Shown here piece after piece: positions 7,185-11,232 of a stretch of 11,232 bases of DNA. The DNA is taken from contig LSYV01000152.1 of the NCBI GenBank assembly GCA_001584585.1, positions 69,409 to 80,640 on the forward strand, read 5' to 3'. How positions within the stretch are numbered: position 1 is the first letter of the stretch; every line of letters begins with the position of its first letter. The DNA comes from Gonium pectorale. Taxonomy: Eukaryota > Chlorophyta > Chlorophyceae > Chlamydomonadales > Volvocaceae. The notes beneath the pieces were generated by a model that did not search any database, was not told where the DNA came from, and saw nothing but the letters and a program-made list of their open reading frames with translations. Made by a program: the position numbers and the translations under genes.

Positions 7185-7990
7185 TGGTGGTGGTAATGCA
7201 CGTGGTGTTGTGCCTGCTGCTGGCGACCGTGTTCCTGGGCTTTGTGTTCTACATCTACCTGCCGCTGCTGAGGCGCATGCACAAGGAGGTGCGGCGTGTT
7301 GTGGGGTGGGGTTGGGGTGGGGGAGTTCACGAGGTCGGCATGTTGGGCCGCGCCGGCTTTGCAGCTCTCCCAAGCCCAGCCACTATCACTCCAGCACACA
7401 CACACTCTGCTGACGCCCTGACGTCGAAACTCATTCCTCGCTCCTTGTACCCGGCCCCGCAGAAGCGCCGCATCGCCGAGATGATGTCGCAGCTACCCCC
7501 CGAGCTGGACGTGATGCGGCTGGTGATCGGCGCGCTGATGGGCCCCCGCCATGCCGCGGCGCACATGGGCGGCCACGGCCACCACCACCACCGCAACACC
7601 ATGCGCCGCGCGTCCATGATGAGCGTCGGGACGGAGGACCTGTCGGTGACGCCCGGGCACACCGGCACCGGAGCCGGCGGGGGCGCGCACAACGGAGCGG
7701 GGGCTGGAGGGGGTGTGGCCGGGAAGGACGTCATGCGGCACGACGGGGGCGGTGGCAGCACGACCATGGCTGGCCGCGAGGCGTCGGTGGGGAGTGCCGG
7801 GGCTGGAGCCCCTGGTGGTGCGGGCGACACCAAGGCGTACCAGACGTGGAAGGAGATCCTCGCCCGGGCCACGTCCCTGAGCCAGGCGCCCAAGGGTTCG
7901 GGTGGTGAAAAGGAGATGGGGCACGGCAGCGGCCACGGGGCGCACATGGGTGGCCACGGGGGCAGCAACAAGCACAGCGGTCGCTTCTGA
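7185..7990 (+). CDS. 3' end of a TmcB-like (tiny macrocysts B family) membrane protein gene, two exons
   Basis: Exons at 7185-7288 and 7463-7990 join in frame across an intron with donor GTGCGG and acceptor CAG, and end in TGA. The first exon begins inside a codon after cctcag, so upstream exons are required. It encodes a transmembrane helix (VVLCLLLATVFLGFVFYIYL) followed by a basic stretch (LLRRMHKE). The second exon begins KRRIAEMMSQLPPELDV, a signature I associate with the juxtamembrane end of algal TmcB-type proteins, large multi-pass proteins often carrying PAS domains, whose function in algae is mostly unknown. A tail of about 155 residues follows, rich in Gly, His and Ser (GHGHHHHRN, GHGSGHGAHMGGHGG). 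It probably faces the cytosol. The assignment is from remembered family pattern, not a search. The upstream part is either beyond the retrotransposon to the left or lost. Confidence 0.7.
7289..7462 (+). other. 174-base intron with no stop codon and a G-quadruplex motif
   Basis: The intron runs from GTGCGG to CCCCGCAG and lies between complete codons. Its length is a multiple of three and it has no in-frame stop, so retention would add 58 residues without truncating the protein. The support for splicing is the consensus sites and the reading HKE-KRRIAEM across the join, which fits the protein family. Confidence 0.65.
7303..7323 (+). other. G-quadruplex-forming motif
   Basis: Four G-runs of 4, 4, 4 and 5 bases are separated by loops of T, TT and T on the coding strand, only 14 bases after the intron donor. 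This is a strong parallel quadruplex pattern by sequence. It could affect splicing of this intron. Confidence 0.7.
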
Positions 7991-8150
7991 TGATGATGAA
8001 TGCCACGACGACGATATGATGAGGGTGTTGCGAGTTGCAGAGCCGTGGTTCAGTGTTTGCCAACAGGTCCGGCAATGGGTGGGAGTGAATGTGGACGGAT
8101 GGCGGAACAGAAGAGGGCACAGCGTGCTTGCACTGCGCCGTGATGACATT

Positions 8151-8252
8151 CCATGTGGCCGTACAATTGTGTGCGGTACGGCACGGTACGGCACGGTGCA
8201 GCCGGGTTGTGAGAAGTGTGAGCGGCGCATACACGCACAATTACGCACATGG
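8151..8252. repeat. imperfect inverted repeat around a small decamer duplication
   Basis: Bases 8151-8175 and 8234-8252 are imperfect reverse complements (ccatgtgg and cacatgg at the outer ends, caattgtgtgcg and cgcacaatt inside). Between them the decamer ggtacggcac is duplicated at 8175-8184 and 8185-8194. This may be a small foldback or a structured part of the 3' UTR. Confidence 0.45.
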
Positions 8253-8595
8253 GTTGTGTCTGGATGTGGGAGGGTGATGTGACACCGCGGGAGGTTTGGG
8301 GGGGGGCGGGGCATGCCACATCCGGGACCTTGATTCATGTGGGCTCCTTGGGACCCCTACTTGATCCACCTACTTGTTGTGTTCGTTCGCGCTAATATTA
8401 TTAGTATTACCTAGCTAGGAGGCGAGAGCACCACACCTACAAGCGCCCGCCGTGGTGCACCATGTCGACCTCGACCCCTCAACCAGCCAACGATTCTGGG
8501 GCCGCACCACTGCCCCCCTACCCATGTCGCGTCTTGTTATGCGGGTGCCTCGATCTCGCACACCGCTCCACATTTGGGCTGTTGTGAGGATGTGC

Positions 8596-8615
8596 GCACG
8601 ACAGTGCTGTCGTGC
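8596..8615. repeat. small perfect hairpin
   Basis: Arms gcacgacag and ctgtcgtgc pair over nine bases around a 2-base loop. No function can be assigned. Confidence 0.6.
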
Positions 8616-9211
8616 TGCAGTACATGTACGGCACACACGGTGCACGGTGCGTACGTCGATTGGCTGTGTGCAAACAGCACACTCGGGTTGGACACGTGTG
8701 CAGTTGTGCAGACGTACGATTTTTCTGCCGTTCATTGATGGTGGACTCGTACCTATGCGCCAGGAGAAACGTGACGTGCTGGGGGTGTCATGTCGTTCAC
8801 TGCCTTACACTCGCTCCAAGGGTCCGAGCGGGTATGCGCCATCCAACTTGTGCAGTCGGCTTGGTTGCTCTGGGCACTAGGCTCAATAATACTCGACACA
8901 CGTGTTGGCATGTGTTATTCTAGACAGCCGTGCGTGGGCTGGAGCCACGAGTGCGTGGTCGCTTTGGACAACAATGGATTGAGGAATCCAGTGATATTGC
9001 TGCTCTCCGCATGTTCTGGTTTGGCGAATACCGGTCCATGGTAGCCACCTGATGTGCTAGATGTGCCATACGAGCGTACGGGGAGCGCCAAGAGGGGAGC
9101 GTGTGCGGGTGCGCATGTGTATGTACGGGAAGAGTGTCGTGCATTGTGCGCCGTATCGCCGTCAATGTGAATGTGTGCCAACGAACTGGGGGGTGTTTGT
9201 GTGTTGCGTAG

Positions 9212-9231
9212 GCGTGTATGTGTGTGTGTGT
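9212..9231 (+). repeat. TG microsatellite
   Basis: This is a short run of TG dinucleotides interrupted once by TA, in the presumed 3' UTR of the TmcB-like gene. Confidence 0.7.
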
Positions 9232-9264
9232 TCTATACGGGTAATGCATTGGCGGTAAATGCTT

Positions 9265-9269
9265 TGTAA
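9265..9269 (+). terminator. polyadenylation signal TGTAA
   Basis: TGTAA is the standard polyadenylation signal of volvocine algae and usually lies 10-20 bases before the cleavage site. This is the first one found after the stop at 7990. The motif is only five bases long, so chance occurrence is possible. Confidence 0.5.
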
Positions 9270-9285
9270 CGAGGCATTGACCGCC

Positions 9286-9748
9286 TTGACTCCGAAGCAG
9301 AAGTGCCTCTGGATGTTTGCAAGCAAGCGGACAATTGCTATCTCGCCATCTCGGGCATCAGACTTGCAGATAGATTGGGTACACTTACGGCCCATCCCAC
9401 CCAGCCATTCCCGCTCAAAGCCGCTGCCACCAATGCCTCCCAAACCAGACCAGCGGGCTTCTTTCCGTAACTTCAAGTCTCACATGTTTTGCAGGGCATG
9501 TGACCTGATACTGGTTCCCATCCACCTACGCCGGTGATATCTGCCTTTCCACGCCCCCCGTTCGTTACCAGGTTTTTCTGGGCACAGCCTGCGAGCCCAG
9601 CACGGCAGCGGTTCCCATCAGCCTTAGCCGGGCCGCGCCCTTCCTCCTGTCCTGTGGTCTTCAGTTGCAGGGTCCCTTCTCTTCATTCTTGTGTGTGCCG
9701 TCGGCTTTTGTTTTGGCTGGCTGCCGTGGTGCGCTGTAGTAAGGGCAG
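9286..9748. other. unassigned sequence before the second plus-strand gene end
   Basis: This stretch should hold upstream exons, an intron or the promoter of the exon set starting at 9749. I could not support any exon. Short open frames exist on both strands, without motifs. Confidence 0.35.
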
Positions 9749-10278
9749 GGTTTCGGTGGTTCTTTCGCCTCGTCGGGCTTTGAGCCACCGGCGCCGCCCG
9801 GCAACCCGCTAGAGGCGCTGGAGCTGCCGCCAGCTCCCGACACCGCCGGAGACGCGCAGCCGGCGCCGCCGCTATTGCCGGGCGACGACGACTCCGCCTG
9901 GCGGCGCCGCCGGACGGCGGAGGAGGCGGCGCGGACCGGGCCCCGGGTCGCAGGGGTCACGGCCCCCGCCGCCAACGTCACCCCCCACATCCGCACGCGG
10001 CCGTACCGGTGAGCTGTCTGGCTGGGGTGGTCAAATCCGGACAGCTCCCTACCGATGAAGTAGGTACATTGTGGATTGGAAGAAAGGGCGCCCCAAGTCC
10101 ATAGCGTGGCTTAAGGTGAGAACTGGGTGGCGGCCGTTCGGCGCGGGGCGCGGTACGGCGCGGGGCTGAGTGGCTCAGGACGTGGCCCCTCTTATGGCAT
10201 CGAGGGCGCCTATCTTGGCAGGATGGCTTACATCTTGAACAAGACACCGTCACCCCGCCGCCCCCGGGCGCCCCTTAG
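9749..10278 (+). CDS. 3' end of a gene of unknown function, three predicted exons
   Basis: Three blocks splice into one frame. Exon 9749-10008 follows gggcag and ends CG|GTGAGC. Exon 10064-10115 follows gaagtag and ends AAG|GTGAGA. Exon 10222-10278 follows cttggcag and ends in TAG. An in-frame TAA just before 9746 fits the first acceptor. The first block encodes a Pro/Ala/acidic-rich segment with an Arg patch (DSAWRRRRTAEEAA) and ends HIRTRPY. The second block adds YIVDWKKGRPKSIAWLK and the third DGLHLEQDTVTPPPPGAP. I do not recognise the protein. It may be a host gene or the end of a mobile element gene. Weak points are the first intron, only 55 bases, with a TAG acceptor, and the weak pyrimidine tract before 9749. 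Upstream exons are not identified. Confidence 0.4.
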
Positions 10279-10450
10279 CCCACCGCGCCGCCGCCCCTCC
10301 GCCCCTTGGCCCACCGCTCCGCCGCCCCACCAACCTATCGCCCGCCGCTGCCAAACCGCCTTATCCACCCATCACCCCACCGCACCCCCGCCCTCCCACC
10401 CGATCGCCCCGCCGCCCCGCCGCTCTATCTCTGCCTCCCAAAGCCCCGGC
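10245..10450 (+). repeat. C-rich, strand-asymmetric degenerate repeat
   Basis: Variants of ccgcc, cccaccg and cccgccg follow one another over about 200 bases. The plus strand is mostly C with few A or T and far fewer G. It overlaps the last codons and stop of the preceding gene and would lie in its 3' UTR. Long open frames through it are an effect of the low AT content. Confidence 0.7.
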
Positions 10451-10452
10451 CC

Positions 10453-10490
10453 CCAACACGCGAGTCGTCTCTCTCTCGCGCGCGTGTTGG
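10453..10490. repeat. inverted repeat, 10-bp stem
   Basis: Arms ccaacacgcg (10453-10462) and cgcgtgttgg (10481-10490) are perfect complements around an 18-base loop of mainly TC repeats. It sits at the end of the C-rich stretch and could form a 3' UTR hairpin. Confidence 0.65.
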
Positions 10491-10707
10491 AACTAAAAAG
10501 CATCCAGCACATATATGAAACTCGGCTCTGCTACCTGAATGGCACTTCTTACAGGGACCCTCAGCTGAGAACCAGCGCTGAGTGCGTCAAGTATACGCAG
10601 CAAGTAAGCACACGTTCTTTCGTTCGGCCGAAGTGCCTTATATCACGGCTAGCTGTCTGCTGGCTCGGCTGGTTGCTGAGATAGTCAAAGAGCCTCAAGG
10701 TTATTCA

Positions 10708-10712
10708 TGTAA
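10708..10712 (+). terminator. polyadenylation signal TGTAA
   Basis: This TGTAA lies 430 bases after the stop codon at 10276-10278, a normal 3' UTR length for these algae, which supports a gene end there. Confidence 0.5.
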
Positions 10713-10729
10713 TGGAATAGCTGCTCGGT

Positions 10730-11232
10730 ATGCACTATGTATGAGCCCAGATTCTTTCTCACTCTGAAGGGCGTAGGTAGGAAAACGCGTTGAAGCTCGG
10801 CAAAATGAAATCCTGTGGTTCAATTAACGACTGAAATCAAGGCGATACAGTGCGTCAATGCGAGGCCCACACGGCGGCTACCGCTGCAATTGTGCATGCG
10901 CCATTGCCCTTATCCTACCCTTGATATGTAAGTGTATGGCTTTGGGTTCGCATAATGCTTAGGTGCGAGGATGAAGAGGGAGTTGGGTATTGGGCAATAC
11001 ATTGTTCGTTTGTTTCTGCATGTGGCCCAGATTGAAGCTACCGCCGAGTTTTCCATGTGATATGACTGTATAACAATAGGTCACCTGTCTGAGTTAGCTC
11101 GGTTGGAAGTCAGGGATACCAACATGGACTAGCTTGCACGGGTAGGGTGCAACACCGCTTTGTACGCCTCCCCCCCCCCCCGCTAGCTACCTATCAGCAC
11201 TCTCGCCCCAGCCCCCCCTCCAAAGTCTTCCA
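10730..11232. other. unassigned, probably intergenic
   Basis: I see no gene, repeat family or RNA gene here. Composition is closer to even GC than the coding parts. A run of twelve C lies at 11170-11181, followed by more pyrimidine-rich sequence to the window end. Confidence 0.4.

Larger units (their letters stand above)
7991..9285 (+). other. long 3' UTR or intergenic stretch after the TmcB-like gene
   Basis: I find no TGTAA between the stop codon and 9265, so the 3' UTR may be about 1.28 kb, long but not unusual for these algae. Open frames on both strands here have no recognisable motifs and look like chance. The stretch contains a run of nine G at 8298-8306, an AT-rich patch taatattattagtatta near 8393-8409, several small inverted repeats and a TG microsatellite. 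Confidence 0.5.

Noticed and set aside
8462..8587. ATG with a reasonable context starting MSTSTPQPANDSG, about 55 bases after an AT-rich patch, possibly a first exon
   Set aside because: Only 41 codons, no clear donor, and it lies where the long 3' UTR of the TmcB-like gene is expected. Not enough support.
9661..9996. 111-codon minus-strand open frame opposite the predicted exon at 9749
   Set aside because: Ala/Ser/Gly/Pro low complexity expected from the complement of GC-rich coding sequence. The plus strand has matching splice sites and the minus strand has none seen.
10127..10684. 185-codon plus-strand open frame rich in Pro and Arg
   Set aside because: It results from the C-rich repeat, which lacks AT for stop codons. 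No motif seen.
1..11232. CRISPR arrays, tRNA or rRNA genes
   Set aside because: No regularly spaced repeats, cloverleaf or conserved rRNA stretches were seen, and the window looks eukaryotic nuclear.

Overview
This window looks like nuclear DNA of a volvocine green alga (Chlamydomonas, Volvox or a relative). The evidence is GC-rich coding sequence with G/C in third codon positions, short introns with GTGCGG/GTGAG donors and CAG acceptors, TGTAA polyadenylation signals, a terminal gene fragment resembling the TmcB-type membrane proteins that are common in these algae, and a DIRS-group (Kangaroo/PAT/TOC-like) tyrosine-recombinase retrotransposon. The species cannot be fixed from sequence alone.

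Layout. 1-1640: repeat-rich, no confident gene. It holds a short direct repeat (1-37 and 163-199), a large imperfect foldback (538-1069) whose two arms carry the same peptide-coding stretch in opposite orientation, a decamer tandem array inside the right arm, and a small third fragment of the same family (1356-1410). 1640-2529: unassigned sequence containing the left edge of the retrotransposon. 2530-6368, minus strand: the coding part of a DIRS-like element, in the order reverse transcriptase, RNase H plus Dam-like methyltransferase, tyrosine recombinase. The recombinase frame is intact with all its catalytic residues. The polymerase frame is broken by two TGA codons and one frameshift, and RNase H has Asn where a catalytic Asp is expected, so this copy should be unable to reverse transcribe itself.

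6369-7184: presumed leader of the element running into the pyrimidine-rich end of a plus-strand intron. 7185-7990, plus strand: last two exons of a TmcB-like membrane protein gene, with a transmembrane helix, a basic juxtamembrane segment and a long Gly/His-rich tail. A long 3' UTR follows, with a TGTAA signal at 9265. If the gene is whole, the retrotransposon lies antisense in its upstream intron; otherwise the gene is a truncated 3' end.

9749-10278, plus strand: three short blocks that splice into one reading frame ending in a stop, followed by a TGTAA at 10708. This looks like the 3' end of another gene of unknown function, with a strongly C-rich stretch starting at its last codons. The remainder to 11232 shows nothing I can assign.
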